From Proteiniclasticum ruminis DSM 24773 (GTDB taxonomy: Bacteria > Bacillota > Clostridia > Clostridiales > Clostridiaceae): a DNA stretch of 64,000 nt. Below are positions 53,988 to 62,631 of this stretch, piece after piece. A model generated the notes under the pieces. That model made no database searches, was not told where the DNA came from, and saw only the letters and a list, made by a program, of their open reading frames with translations. The stretch covers positions 1 to 64,000 of the forward strand of contig NZ_JNKC01000007.1 of the NCBI RefSeq assembly GCF_000701905.1, written 5' to 3'. The translations under genes and the position numbers were made by a program. Position 1 is the first letter of the stretch. Each line of letters begins with the position of its first letter.

Positions 53988-55202
53988 CTATTCTTCTTTT
54001 TTTAGCGCTTTATCCGTCTGACCTGATAAAACACCCGGTTCTCCATACTGGTCTGTAGTTACCGGCAGACCCTTTGCCTCCAGTTTCAGCTCCACATATT
54101 CCTTCACAATAGAATATACCAGCACAAATATAGGCACACCCACAATGAGACCCATGACCCCTAAAAACTTTCCAGCTACGAGAATGGAAAAAAGAATCCA
54201 GAAGGAGGAGATGCCAAGAGACTCACCAAGAATCTTCGGTCCGATGTAATTCCCATCCAGCTGCTGCAGAAGGAAAATAAACAATAGGAACCACAGGGCT
54301 TTCACAGGAGATACAAACAGTATGATGATGAAGGATGGTATGGCGCCGATGAACGGTCCAAAAAACGGAATGATATTGGTGACTCCAATGATAAAACTCA
54401 CAAGCTCTGTATAAGGCATCTTGAACAGGCTCAGACAGACAAAAGCAATGATTCCGATGATAAGAGAATCCAAGACTTTACCCACAAGAAACTTACTGAA
54501 AATCGTTTGGGTTCTTGTAAGGAGCAAAATGGTCTTTTCCGCATGTCTTGGTGCAAGAACGCCATAAAGGACTTTCTTGCCAGTGGCAAGGAACTTTCTT
54601 TTGTCACTGAGAAGATATAGGGATACCACAATACCAAGGAAGACATTCCAGATGGATGTGGCCGTGCTTCTGATGAACCCCACCGTTGCAGGGAGGATCT
54701 CTTTCACCAGATTGTTGAGTGATACACTAAGCTCATCCCACCGCTCCTGCAAAAAAGTCACTACTCTTGGATCTAGTGTATAGCGATTATTCAGATCTTC
54801 AATGAGATTGCTGATGTTTGTGATATATTTCGGAAGTTCCATGACTAGACCTGTAATACTCGCTATAAGCTGAGGCAGAATGAACGCCAGAAACAGCGCA
54901 ATAAAGGCTGCAGATGCAAAGTATCCTAGAATCAGCGAGAGAACTTCTTTCCTTCTACGGAGCTCTGGCTTGCCTAGAGCTGTTTTACTCAGCCATTTAT
55001 CTGCAAATACCACTAGAAAATTGATCACATAGGCAATGACAAATCCATAGATAAACGGATAAAGAATAGACATGTAACGGCCTATGGCGTTCAAGAAACC
55101 ATCCAGTCCCGACATAATAAGGAAAAAAAGAATTGAGGATGCGATGACAAGAAAGGCATAGACAGCGATGGTTGAATACTTTCTGTTCCAGTCGATTTTC
55201 AC
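53988..55202 (-). CDS. AI-2E family transporter (PerM-like), paralogue 2
   Basis: A 404-residue AI-2E/PerM protein with the usual seven to eight membrane segments, the central soluble loop (about residues 120-185) and the motifs IIPFFGPFIGAIPSFIIILF and QQLDGNYIGPKILG. It lacks the extra N-terminal segment of the copy at 48858 and has a longer hydrophilic tail (GEPGVLSGQTDKALKKEE). The start is GTG, 9 bases after GGAGG. It lies 80 bases before glcT on the same strand. The transported substrate is unknown. Confidence 0.9.
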   Translation of the reverse strand: MKIDWNRKYSTIAVYAFLVIASSILFFLIMSGLDGFLNAIGRYMSILYPFIYGFVIAYVINFLVVFADKWLSKTALGKPELRRRKEVLSLILGYFASAAFIALFLAFILPQLIASITGLVMELPKYITNISNLIEDLNNRYTLDPRVVTFLQERWDELSVSLNNLVKEILPATVGFIRSTATSIWNVFLGIVVSLYLLSDKRKFLATGKKVLYGVLAPRHAEKTILLLTRTQTIFSKFLVGKVLDSLIIGIIAFVCLSLFKMPYTELVSFIIGVTNIIPFFGPFIGAIPSFIIILFVSPVKALWFLLFIFLLQQLDGNYIGPKILGESLGISSFWILFSILVAGKFLGVMGLIVGVPIFVLVYSIVKEYVELKLEAKGLPVTTDQYGEPGVLSGQTDKALKKEE

Positions 55203-55287
55203 TCTGATCGGCCTCCAAACATATAATGGTTAAATTATACCGTACTTTTCCATGGTTTTGCTTAAGCTTAAAGAAGATTTCTTCAGG

Positions 55288-55335
55288 CTGAAAAAAAAAG
55301 AGCTGGAAAGAAGATGCACTTCTTTTCAGCTCTTT
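55288..55335 (-). terminator. Terminator of the ribbon-helix-helix gene
   Basis: 17-base arms (AAAGAGCTGAAAAGAAG and CTTCTTTCCAGCTCTTT on the minus strand, one mismatch or wobble), a 5-base loop and a following T run, beginning 10 bases after the small gene's stop. Confidence 0.9.
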
Positions 55336-55344
55336 CATTTCTTC

Positions 55345-55485
55345 TTACTTATTTCTGTTCAGAAGTACCCAAAGAATATAGTTGTTCAGAGATCTGAAAT
55401 CTTTTTCTGCTTCTTTAGCCAGTTCTTCCTTCAGTTCTACAGGCATAGTAAACAGAATCTTTGTTTTTTCATCCTTATTTTTCAT
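55345..55485 (-). CDS. Small ribbon-helix-helix (Arc-like) protein, 46 residues
   Basis: Tiny protein with the Arc/MetJ layout: a short beta strand KTKILFTMPVEL, helix A EELAKEAEKDF, then RSLNNYILWVLLNRNK as helix B, the pattern of Arc-family repressors. AAAGGAG stands 8 bases before the ATG, a TTAACA-17-TATAAT promoter lies upstream and a strong terminator follows, so it is an independent gene despite its size. Its target is unknown. No toxin gene or plasmid partner is adjacent, so an antitoxin role is unsupported. Confidence 0.8.
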   Translation of the reverse strand: MKNKDEKTKILFTMPVELKEELAKEAEKDFRSLNNYILWVLLNRNK

Positions 55486-55550
55486 CACGCATTCTCCTTT
55501 ATATAATTATTGATTTCGTCCATTTCAGTGAAATCTATTTCCCGTAACTA

Positions 55551-55579
55551 ATTATACTATAGATATCATGAAATGTTAA
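55551..55579 (-). promoter_or_regulatory. Promoter of the ribbon-helix-helix gene
   Basis: TTAACA-17-TATAAT on the minus strand. A second TATAAT at 55645-55650 may be a tandem start. From 55651 to 55961 the sequence is AT-rich and I see no gene or strong structure. Confidence 0.65.
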
Positions 55580-55961
55580 GAGTACATCACATAATGTTAG
55601 AGTGTTTCTTGAAATATTTATAAGTCTATCTCAACCGACAAAACATTATACCAAGGAAAAGCCATCTATAGCAATACTTATTTTTGTGGCATCACTCCCA
55701 TTGTTTAAAGAATAACAAAATATCCAGATATCATATTCCGTCAATACAACGAAGAGAATAGATTCCCTAAATCCGTGAATCACATACAGAATGGATGTTT
55801 TATACACGCGTGTTCACATTTGAAATGATGCCTTATCTATCTATAGGACATTCACCTTAAATATAAAGACCATTTCTCGCATCATGAGAACAGAGCTTTC
55901 ATCTGTATCACTTCTCTTTACCAAAGGCACATTAATATCACACTAATAACAGCAATTATAT

Positions 55962-56903
55962 TTATCTCTTCCACCCTTTTATTTTTCTCTCTGCATCTTT
56001 AACATGCGCATAAATTTCTTCTTTCGTCGCAGCCTGAGTTCCTTCTTTCATCACCGCAGCTGCTCCACTGGCCTGGGCCAGCGTCAGCATCTCTTTAGGA
56101 TTCATTTTCATTTCCAGTCCAAAGGCAAGAGCAGCCACCATGGCATCTCCAGCACCTACGGTGCTTCTCACTGGAACTTTCAATCCTTCTGCCATAAATG
56201 TATGATGATCCGTAAGTAAAATGCTGCCTTCTGCTCCTCTGGATATGAGAACCAGCTGAATCCCTTTTTTCACCAGCTTTTCTCCTTCATGGATCATCTC
56301 ATCCACATTCAATGCTTCTTTTCCGACAATGCCCGCCAGCTCTCTTTCATTTGGTTTTACCATATACGGTATTTCATGAATAGCTTGAACCAATGCCTCG
56401 CCTTCTGCATCCACAAGGACTCTTGCGCCTTTCTCTTTAGCCATTTTAGTAAGAGTTCCATAGATCTCTTTAGGTACGCCCTGACTGACTCCGCCAGAAA
56501 GCACCACCAGGTCTCCTTCCTTTACCAGAGCATGATATTTATCATAAAAGTCAGAGAGCTCTTCTGGAAGAATCTCCGGTCCAGGCTCATTGAACTCTGT
56601 ATATTCTTTCCTCTCCTCATCTACAACCTTGATATTTGTTCTAGTATTCCCGGAGACGCTCTGAAACTCATCTGTGATGCCAATGCACTTCAGCTCTTTT
56701 CTGAACACCTCCTCCAGGATGCCTCCAAGAAAACCTGTAGCAGTTGAAATCATGCCCAGCTCCTTCAGAACCTTTGAAACATTGATGCCCTTTCCACCCA
56801 TGTCATTTCTTGTAGAGTCCACCCGGTTGACCTCTCCCATGGATACTCTATTCAGCACCAGGGTCTTGTCCAAAGCCGGATTCAAGGTTACGGTTATAAT
56901 CAT
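55962..56903 (-). CDS. fruK: 1-phosphofructokinase family (PfkB) sugar-phosphate kinase
   Basis: A 313-residue PfkB/ribokinase-fold kinase. Signatures: MIITVTLNPALDKTLVLNRV at the start, NDMGGKGINVSKVLKELG (substrate-binding glycines) and the C-terminal VRSTVGAGDAMVAALAFGLE with the catalytic Asp. Hexose-phosphate kinases of this type phosphorylate fructose 1-phosphate or tagatose 6-phosphate; FruK is most likely. Unusually, no fruA permease or fruR regulator adjoins it. AAGGAGG lies 9 bases before the ATG. Promoter candidate: TGTTACAAT at 57081-57089. Confidence 0.88.
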   Translation of the reverse strand: MIITVTLNPALDKTLVLNRVSMGEVNRVDSTRNDMGGKGINVSKVLKELGMISTATGFLGGILEEVFRKELKCIGITDEFQSVSGNTRTNIKVVDEERKEYTEFNEPGPEILPEELSDFYDKYHALVKEGDLVVLSGGVSQGVPKEIYGTLTKMAKEKGARVLVDAEGEALVQAIHEIPYMVKPNERELAGIVGKEALNVDEMIHEGEKLVKKGIQLVLISRGAEGSILLTDHHTFMAEGLKVPVRSTVGAGDAMVAALAFGLEMKMNPKEMLTLAQASGAAAVMKEGTQAATKEEIYAHVKDAERKIKGWKR

Positions 56904-56927
56904 TTAATGGCGCCTCCTTCTTATCTT

Positions 56928-57059
56928 CTAATTTTTTCCTTGATTTTCATACGGTGCGGCCAGCTCTTCTTCCCGAACGCCTGCCGTACTGACTGCCGTG
57001 GATTCCTTCTTTTTCTGAAAGCTCATAACCTTTCCTCTGTATAATCCAGGCTGCTCCAT
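56928..57059 (-). CDS. Possible 43-codon ORF in the fruK leader
   Basis: ATG to TAG, translating to a hydrophilic peptide (MEQPGLYRGKVMSFQKKKES at the N-terminus). It begins about 15 bases after the inferred start of transcription, with only a weak GGAAAG before the ATG, and ends 24 bases before fruK. It could be a leader peptide or chance. No homologue is recognised. Confidence 0.25.
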   Translation of the reverse strand: MEQPGLYRGKVMSFQKKKESTAVSTAGVREEELAAPYENQGKN

Positions 57060-57163
57060 AGTCTTTCCGATGTTCCTTTGATTGTAACAAAATACCCTAC
57101 AGAGTAAGCACCTTTTTTGGGTTGTCTACTCTATAGGATATATTTTACCCGATACTTTCGTAT

Positions 57164-58120
57164 TTATTCTGTTTCCCGATTCCCGCGAAAAATCTTTCTT
57201 GCACTTCCCTTGGCTGCCTTCGCGAAAGCCTTGACAACTTTTCCTGAATTTTCTCTTACAATACTGCCCATGAGAGACACCGCTTCCAGGGTAGCGCTTC
57301 TGCGCACCTCTTTCTTATCTGCTTTCACAAGGCTCTCTGAATATTTTTTCGCCATGGCGCCCACCCGAAGATAAAGAAAAGTGTTCATGGAGCCTTCCGT
57401 AATGGAATTCACCAAAAGATTGGTCACATAGACCGTGCCAGGCAGAAGGCTGCCCAGGCTTCCGCCTAGGATCCCTGCAAGGACAGGCTCCAGCTGCTCG
57501 TCCAGAAGATCCAGATCTTCAATGGATCTTGCCAGCATCACCGTTCCGAAAACATTACTGTAAAGATAAACAAGTTCTCTGGCTGTTGGCTTCTGATAAT
57601 AGATTCTTGCCACCTGGTAGATCATTTTTGTGAGGGTCACCATCATAAAAAGACCATCCAAAGAGCCATTTTGAGAAATGGCAGTGGTGAGAAATACGGA
57701 GGATGCGCCATCCCGGATTTTCCGGTCCGCCTCTCGTCTTAAAATTCCTCGAGCCCTTAGGATATCCTCCAGAATATACTCGTCCTCTCCAAAGACAAAC
57801 CCAGATTCAAGAAGCGCTGGATTTTTTATCATCCTTTCTTTCAGATGAAGAAGATATCTTTTGTATTCTTCCCCTTCTGAGCTTTCCGGAAACTGAGGTT
57901 TTCTTTTCAGAGAAAGAAAGAGAGAAAATGGAACGCCCAGAAGAACCCCAAAGAGGAGAATCACAAGGACCAAAGCAGTGTATCCAATATAGGGGTGTAT
58001 GCTGTATGCATTCCGGTAAAGCGTTCCCGTTTCATTGAAAAGGACCAAGAGAAAAAGAAGAAAAAGCGCAAGCGAAAGGAAGGTCAGTCCTTTTTTCAAA
58101 CTGCTCCACAAGTCTTCCAA
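57164..58120 (-). CDS. DUF697-like membrane protein
   Basis: A 318-residue protein with two N-terminal membrane segments (LTFLSLALFLLFLLVLF; IGYTALVLVILLFGVLLGVP), a charged middle, and a C-terminal YcjF/DUF697-like region (AISQNGSLDGLFMMVTLTKM; VARIYYQKPTARELVYLY; GGSLGSLLPGTVYVTNLLVN). Members are often near stress genes and small GTPases; function unknown. The start is TTG after GAGG. It is alone between fruK and the quinone-stress genes. Confidence 0.75.
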   Translation of the reverse strand: MEDLWSSLKKGLTFLSLALFLLFLLVLFNETGTLYRNAYSIHPYIGYTALVLVILLFGVLLGVPFSLFLSLKRKPQFPESSEGEEYKRYLLHLKERMIKNPALLESGFVFGEDEYILEDILRARGILRREADRKIRDGASSVFLTTAISQNGSLDGLFMMVTLTKMIYQVARIYYQKPTARELVYLYSNVFGTVMLARSIEDLDLLDEQLEPVLAGILGGSLGSLLPGTVYVTNLLVNSITEGSMNTFLYLRVGAMAKKYSESLVKADKKEVRRSATLEAVSLMGSIVRENSGKVVKAFAKAAKGSARKIFRGNRETE

Positions 58121-58203
58121 TGTATCACATCCTCACTATTTTCTTTCAGTATAATCTAATCTCTGCCTTTTTCACAATAAATGTAAAAACAAGAAGAAGA
58201 TCC

Positions 58204-58237
58204 CCAAAAAAGAAGAAGGATGAACGTGCCATCCTCC
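58204..58237 (-). terminator. Terminator of the MhqR-regulated operon
   Basis: GGAGGATG / CATCCTTC stem on the minus strand (one wobble) with a 7-base loop and a TTCTTTTTT tail, 20 bases after the dioxygenase stop. Confidence 0.8.
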
Positions 58238-58256
58238 TTTTCTTAAGCCTTATAAA

Positions 58257-59246
58257 CTACATCTTCTCATATTCTTTTTCAAAGGTTTTGGTGCTTCTCA
58301 CAGTATCCAGCGGCCTTACAAGACCCTCAATCTCTTCTCTCTGCCCCTCAAAGTAAGGTGGAAGCGACAGCTTTTCTCCTACGGTTTCATAAGGCTCATC
58401 CTGCATAAAGCCAGGACCGTCTGTGGCCAGCTCAAAGAGAATACCACGATCCACATTGGCATAAAGAGAACCAAAATAGAATCTCTCCACAAAACCGGAG
58501 TTTCTGAGTCCAAATCCCTGGTACCGCTCAATCCATTGTTCCAGCTCTTTTTTGTCCTCTACTCTGAATGCCACATGGTGCACTGTACCATAGCCTTGTC
58601 TTGCAAAACCTGATTTCTGATCTTCTTCTACAATGACGCTGGCTCCGTTTCCGCCTTCTCCCATCTCAAAGAGGTGGAAGGCATTTTCAGACGCGGTTTC
58701 TCTCATCATGTACACCTGTTCCAGAACCTTTTTGAAATAGCTGTACTCCGGAATTCTAATGAAGATCGGTCCAAGTCCTGTGATGGCATACTCCAGTGGA
58801 ATGGGTCCTTTTTCCCAGGGTGTTCCTGATGCGACTCCTTCATTCTTCTCATCAGATATGAGCATATACTTCTGATCATCAAAATCCGAGAAATAGAGGA
58901 CTTTTTTGCCAAAGAACTCCGTGATGCCTTCCTGAGAAATGTTCAACCTGCTGAAGCGGGCTTCCCAGTATCTTAAAGCTTCATCTGTTGGTACGCGGAA
59001 AGATGTTCTTGCAATCTCATTGGTCCCATGGGTACCTTTCGAGATGCCAGGAAAATCAAAGAACGTCATGTCGGTTCCTGCACTCCCCTTATCGTCTGCA
59101 AAAAACAGATGGTAAGTCTGGATGTCATCCTGATTCACTGTTTTCTTTACAAGTCGAAGCCCTAAGGTGTAGGTAAAAAACTCATAGATTTTTTCTGCGC
59201 TGCTGGTGATGGCGGTGACGTGGTGTATTCCTTTTAACTGATTCAT
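58257..59246 (-). CDS. Ring-cleaving dioxygenase, MhqA/MhqO type, copy 2
   Basis: A 329-residue double vicinal-oxygen-chelate (glyoxalase-fold) protein. Each half begins with a metal-ligand His: GIHHVTAITSSAEKIYEFFT and GTVHHVAFRVEDKKELEQWI; a Glu ligand lies in ILFELATDGPGF. These enzymes open hydroquinone or catechol rings and protect against quinones. GGAGG lies 8 bases before the ATG. It is the last gene of the operon controlled by the MhqR box at 60847. It is roughly half-identical by eye to the copy at 59900, showing an old duplication. Confidence 0.9.
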   Translation of the reverse strand: MNQLKGIHHVTAITSSAEKIYEFFTYTLGLRLVKKTVNQDDIQTYHLFFADDKGSAGTDMTFFDFPGISKGTHGTNEIARTSFRVPTDEALRYWEARFSRLNISQEGITEFFGKKVLYFSDFDDQKYMLISDEKNEGVASGTPWEKGPIPLEYAITGLGPIFIRIPEYSYFKKVLEQVYMMRETASENAFHLFEMGEGGNGASVIVEEDQKSGFARQGYGTVHHVAFRVEDKKELEQWIERYQGFGLRNSGFVERFYFGSLYANVDRGILFELATDGPGFMQDEPYETVGEKLSLPPYFEGQREEIEGLVRPLDTVRSTKTFEKEYEKM

Positions 59247-59294
59247 TGTTCATTCCTCCAAATTTTCATTTTTATCACATATTGTCATATTTTT

Positions 59295-59903
59295 TTACTC
59301 TGGCCTTTCCAAATGGATCGTCTCTCCCAAAGTGCTGTAGTTTGCTCCTGCAAGCCTCGCAACAGGATCAAACGCATCCATTCGGATTCTTCCTTCGTCA
59401 TGGATCTCCTCAGAAAGATGCGCATAAACCACTTTACCAAGAAGAAAATCTGCAGTGGTTTTTCCATCTTCTTTTATCTCCAGATGGTCATAGAGTATAC
59501 ATTCCATCCGGACCTTGGCCTCCGAAACTCCTGGCACAGAAATTTTCGTGCTCTTCTTGATACTGAGACCTGTTTTCTCGATCTCGCTTTCTTCCGGCGG
59601 CAGAGAAGCGGCGCTCCCATTCACTGCAGTGAGATTCGTCTTATCCACACCATGAACCACAAACTCTTTCTGGCACAGAATATTTCTGGCCGTATCCTTC
59701 ATGACTCCGTTTTTTCGTTGAATGGAAAGAGAAATCAAAGGCGGCACCGTGGATACAATACTGAAATAGCTGAAAGGTGCTCCGTTAAGCACTCCTTTCT
59801 CCGATAGGGAAGTCACAAAAGCAATGGGTCTAGGCACTATGGTGCCTGTGAATAGCTTGTATACCTCCCGCTCCGATAGAGTGCTCAAGTCTTTTTCAAT
59901 CAT
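59295..59903 (-). CDS. Flavin reductase-like FMN-binding protein
   Basis: A 202-residue protein of the DIM6/NTAB flavin-reductase family, with the split-barrel opening YKLFTGTIVPRPIAFVTSLS, NGAPFSYFSIVSTVPPLISL and the C-terminal DPVARLAGANYSTLGE. It is expected to bind FMN and reduce flavin or quinone. Its ATG overlaps the stop of the upstream dioxygenase (ATGA) and the second dioxygenase follows after 48 bases. The arrangement suggests it supplies reduction in the same quinone detoxification route. Confidence 0.9.
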   Translation of the reverse strand: MIEKDLSTLSEREVYKLFTGTIVPRPIAFVTSLSEKGVLNGAPFSYFSIVSTVPPLISLSIQRKNGVMKDTARNILCQKEFVVHGVDKTNLTAVNGSAASLPPEESEIEKTGLSIKKSTKISVPGVSEAKVRMECILYDHLEIKEDGKTTADFLLGKVVYAHLSEEIHDEGRIRMDAFDPVARLAGANYSTLGETIHLERPE

Positions 59904-60826
59904 TTTGTTACCTTCTCTCTCAGCGGTATGAGGTGTTTCGTGAGCTCTTCTCTTCTTTTCTCATACTGTACTGGCAGTTTCAGAGTCTCGCCCAGAAAGG
60001 AAAGAGGTTCATCCACTGAAAAACCAGGGGTATCTGTGGCAATCTCAAATAGGATTCCTCCCCCTTCTCTAAAATAGATGGCGTTGAAGTAGTTTCTGTC
60101 CTTCACTTCGGTCACATAATGCCCCTTATCCGCCACATGACTTTGCCAGGAAAGATGGTCCTCGTCGTCCTGGGCTCGAAAGGCGATGTGATGCACTGTC
60201 CCCACGGAGAACTCTCCCCGCTCATAACTTCTCTTGTCCACATCGATAATGTTTCCAAGATCCGCTTCACTTCTGAACCTCACATAGATCTCATCTTCTT
60301 CACCTTTCTCATACCCCATGGTTTCTGAAAGGGCTCTCATGGTCTTCTCTGGGGCTACGGATAAAAGCACAGCACCTGAAAACCCGAGAATCCCTACACT
60401 GGCATCCTGTGATCTCTGAGGTAGCTTTTTTTCCGTTAACTCCAGATGGAGTCCATGAACATCCTGAAATCCAAGATACCGTTCGCCAAATCTTTCGGTA
60501 TAGTCAGAAGAGATCCCAAATGCTTTCAGTCTTTCTTCCCAGTAGGATAAGGATCCTTCGGGCACCGCATAGACCGTGGTTCCGACCTGTCCCCCACCTT
60601 TTCTTCCTTTTCTAGCACCAGGCCAGGGGAAGAAGGTGATGATGGTGCCTGGATCTGCGGTCTCATTGCCAAAATAAAGATGATATGTACCAGGATCATC
60701 AAAGTTCACCGTCTGCTTCACCAGTCTAAGGCCCAGCACCGTCTCATAAAAGTGAAGATTCTCCCTGGGGTCCCCAACGATGGCGGTGATGTGATGGATT
60801 CCTTTTGTTTTTTTCATAGTGCTCAC
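59900..60826 (-). CDS. mhqO: Ring-cleaving dioxygenase, MhqO type, copy 1
   Basis: A 308-residue double-VOC dioxygenase with metal-ligand motifs GIHHITAIVGDPRENLHFYE and GTVHHIAFRAQDDEDHLSWQ and a Glu in GGILFEIATDTPGF. By family it is the B. subtilis MhqO type, which degrades hydroquinones. It is the first gene after an MhqR box, with mhqR immediately upstream. The symbol is by family and regulatory context; substrates are not proven. AATGGAGTGAGCACT precedes the ATG. Confidence 0.9.
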   Translation of the reverse strand: MSTMKKTKGIHHITAIVGDPRENLHFYETVLGLRLVKQTVNFDDPGTYHLYFGNETADPGTIITFFPWPGARKGRKGGGQVGTTVYAVPEGSLSYWEERLKAFGISSDYTERFGERYLGFQDVHGLHLELTEKKLPQRSQDASVGILGFSGAVLLSVAPEKTMRALSETMGYEKGEEDEIYVRFRSEADLGNIIDVDKRSYERGEFSVGTVHHIAFRAQDDEDHLSWQSHVADKGHYVTEVKDRNYFNAIYFREGGGILFEIATDTPGFSVDEPLSFLGETLKLPVQYEKRREELTKHLIPLREKVTK

Positions 60827-60846
60827 TCCATTAATTCAAACTCGTA

Positions 60847-60864
60847 TATCTCTAATTCGAGATA
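60847..60864 (-). promoter_or_regulatory. MhqR operator before the dioxygenase operon
   Basis: TATCTCTAATTCGAGATA, nearly identical to the B. subtilis MhqR box TATCTCGAATTCGAGATA as I recall it, sits between a TTTACC -35-like element and the mhqO start. Confidence 0.85.
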
Positions 60865-60878
60865 TTATGGTAAATTTT

Positions 60879-61328
60879 TTAAACTTCTTTTGCATGAAAA
60901 CCAAGCTTTTTCAGTTGGGTTAACAGCACTTCCTTCTCTTCCAGCGGAAGACCTCCCATGATTCTTGCAATAGTTTCCTGATGCTGTGGAAATATCTCAT
61001 CCATAAACCTCTTTCCTTCCTCCGTGATTGACGCGAAGGTAATTCTTCGGTCTTCTGGTGAAGGCACTCGCTTTAAGAAATTCTTCTTCTCCAGCTTATC
61101 CACCACATAAGTGATGCTGCTGCTGGAAATAAGAACTTTCTCTCCTATCTTCTGAATGGGCTGCTCGCCTTTGCTGTAGATAAACTCCAATACTGCAAAC
61201 TCCGTGGTGTTCAGTCCATAACTTCTTATGTCTTTCTCCACACTTTTCTTGATGGCATCCAGGGTTCTTGTGAGTACCACAAAGAGTTTCATGGATATCT
61301 CTTCCTCTTTTCTTGTCACTATGCCCAT
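60879..61328 (-). CDS. mhqR: MarR-family repressor, MhqR-like
   Basis: A 149-residue winged-helix MarR protein, with VEKDIRSYGLNTTEFAVLEF, the recognition region VLISSSSITYVVDKLEKKNF and the wing PSPEDRRITFASITEEGKR. MhqR represses quinone-resistance genes and is released by electrophiles. The start at MGIVTRK has GGGGG 6 bases upstream; MKLFVVL 12 codons in is an alternative. One operator lies in its own promoter and another before the downstream dioxygenase operon, so autoregulation is likely. Confidence 0.9.
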   Translation of the reverse strand: MGIVTRKEEEISMKLFVVLTRTLDAIKKSVEKDIRSYGLNTTEFAVLEFIYSKGEQPIQKIGEKVLISSSSITYVVDKLEKKNFLKRVPSPEDRRITFASITEEGKRFMDEIFPQHQETIARIMGGLPLEEKEVLLTQLKKLGFHAKEV

Positions 61329-61359
61329 ATGGATCCCCCTTTTTTATCTTCAATTCATT

Positions 61360-61406
61360 TATCTTTGATTCGAGATAATTGTACCCAATTTGATAGATTC
61401 TGTCAA
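61360..61406 (-). promoter_or_regulatory. mhqR promoter with MhqR box
   Basis: Consensus TTGACA (61401-61406), 17 bp, TACAAT (61378-61383). Directly downstream lies TATCTCGAATCAAAGATA (61360-61377), the second MhqR-type palindrome with three mismatches. Bound repressor would block polymerase. Confidence 0.88.
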
Positions 61407-61435
61407 GCGTTTTTTCTCAGTGAAAAAATGAAGTA

Positions 61436-61464
61436 AAAAAGAGCTCAGTAAAGGCCAAGCTCTT
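61436..61464 (-). terminator. Terminator of the MBOAT-DHHW unit
   Basis: AAGAGCT / AGCTCTT stem on the minus strand followed by TTTTACTT, 40 bases after the DHHW gene stop. Confidence 0.75.
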
Positions 61465-61503
61465 CTTTCTTACTAGTGTTGATCACTGAGCAGCGTATTC
61501 TGT

Positions 61504-62622
61504 TTATTTCGCAAGTTTCATGAGGTTTTCGTCTTCTCCCACGCTGTCCATACCATAAATACAAAGTACCCGGTCAAATCCATTTTCTTCCAGATAATCA
61601 GAAAGAGGCAGATTGAAGTAGCGAAGATCCAGATAATGGACTTCCTTGAAGGTATCCACCAGAAATGGCGACATAGCATTGGCATTGCTGTCTTTGAGCA
61701 CCAGCACCTTCTCGTCATAAAGCGCATCCTCATTTCTGATTTCAATGAGGGGATCATTTCCGTTTAAGTAAGCCGCATATTTATCTCTGGTGCTGAGCCT
61801 TTCCTCAAAGATGATCCGGTCCTCCTGGATTTCTGTAGCCGGATAATACACCTTCAGGTCAGCTGCCTCTGCTTCATAATAGATAAAGAGTTCGCTGCCT
61901 GCGATGTTTCCTCTGAACTTGGAATAAAAAGTCCCTTGGAATCCGTCCACCAGCACAGGATCATAGGAATCAAGCTTTACAGGCTGAAGGTCCATGCTGT
62001 CCATGAGCGCTTTGTACCCTTCATAGGCTCCACTCTGTGTCCAGTGGTGGTCTGTTCTGAAATATATTCCCTCTTCCCGGTGGGGCGACAGCACTTCTAT
62101 GCCGTGGGGTGCACCTGTGGGCTTCAGTGTCTTCATGATCTCCTCGTAATACTTTTCCTCCTTCAAAGGGGTGTAATATTTGGGAAGATTCTCAGTCAGC
62201 ACCAGCTGGGATGGAGGAACAATGAAGATGCCGATGGGCAGACTGCTTTCATCGCTTAAGGTGATCAGGGCGTCTAAATTCTTCCTGAAGATGGTTTCCT
62301 GATAGTTTTTTGGCTTACCAAAAAGATATCCGCCTTTTCCGTAGTAGATGCCATTATTCTCTTTTTTCTGAAGCAGAACCTCAACATCCGACTTCAGATT
62401 GATGAAGTTCTCCCTCAGTGGAAACTGGTCTTGCACAAAGGCTTCCAGACGCTCTGCCAGTACTCCGGATTTCAGAAGTTCTTTATCAATTTTCACAGTA
62501 GATGTTAAATATCTGTTTTCAAGATCCGAGAATATCCTTCTCTCCAGCAGCACATTGCTAAGAAGGGGCACAAACAGAAGACCTAACAGGATGATGAGAT
62601 ATATTCTTTTGTTTTTTATCAT
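61504..62622 (-). CDS. DHHW family protein (AlgJ/AlgX-like)
   Basis: A 372-residue protein anchored by one N-terminal membrane segment (IYLIILLGLLFVPLLSNVLL), with an SGNH/AlgX-like extracellular domain. It carries the name-giving motif YFRTDHHWTQSGAYEGYKAL and a C-terminal VLVLKDSNANAMSPFLVDTF Ser/Asp region. Such proteins work with MBOAT acyltransferases to acetylate extracellular polysaccharides. The start follows the MBOAT stop by about 9 bases, so the two are co-transcribed. The acceptor polymer cannot be named from sequence. Confidence 0.88.
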   Translation of the reverse strand: MIKNKRIYLIILLGLLFVPLLSNVLLERRIFSDLENRYLTSTVKIDKELLKSGVLAERLEAFVQDQFPLRENFINLKSDVEVLLQKKENNGIYYGKGGYLFGKPKNYQETIFRKNLDALITLSDESSLPIGIFIVPPSQLVLTENLPKYYTPLKEEKYYEEIMKTLKPTGAPHGIEVLSPHREEGIYFRTDHHWTQSGAYEGYKALMDSMDLQPVKLDSYDPVLVDGFQGTFYSKFRGNIAGSELFIYYEAEAADLKVYYPATEIQEDRIIFEERLSTRDKYAAYLNGNDPLIEIRNEDALYDEKVLVLKDSNANAMSPFLVDTFKEVHYLDLRYFNLPLSDYLEENGFDRVLCIYGMDSVGEDENLMKLAK

Positions 62623-62631
62623 AGCAGTCTC

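Noticed and set aside
53988-55202. AI-2E proteins as evidence for autoinducer-2 signalling
   Set aside because: The family name is historical; no luxS or lsr gene is present, and members transport varied or unknown substrates.
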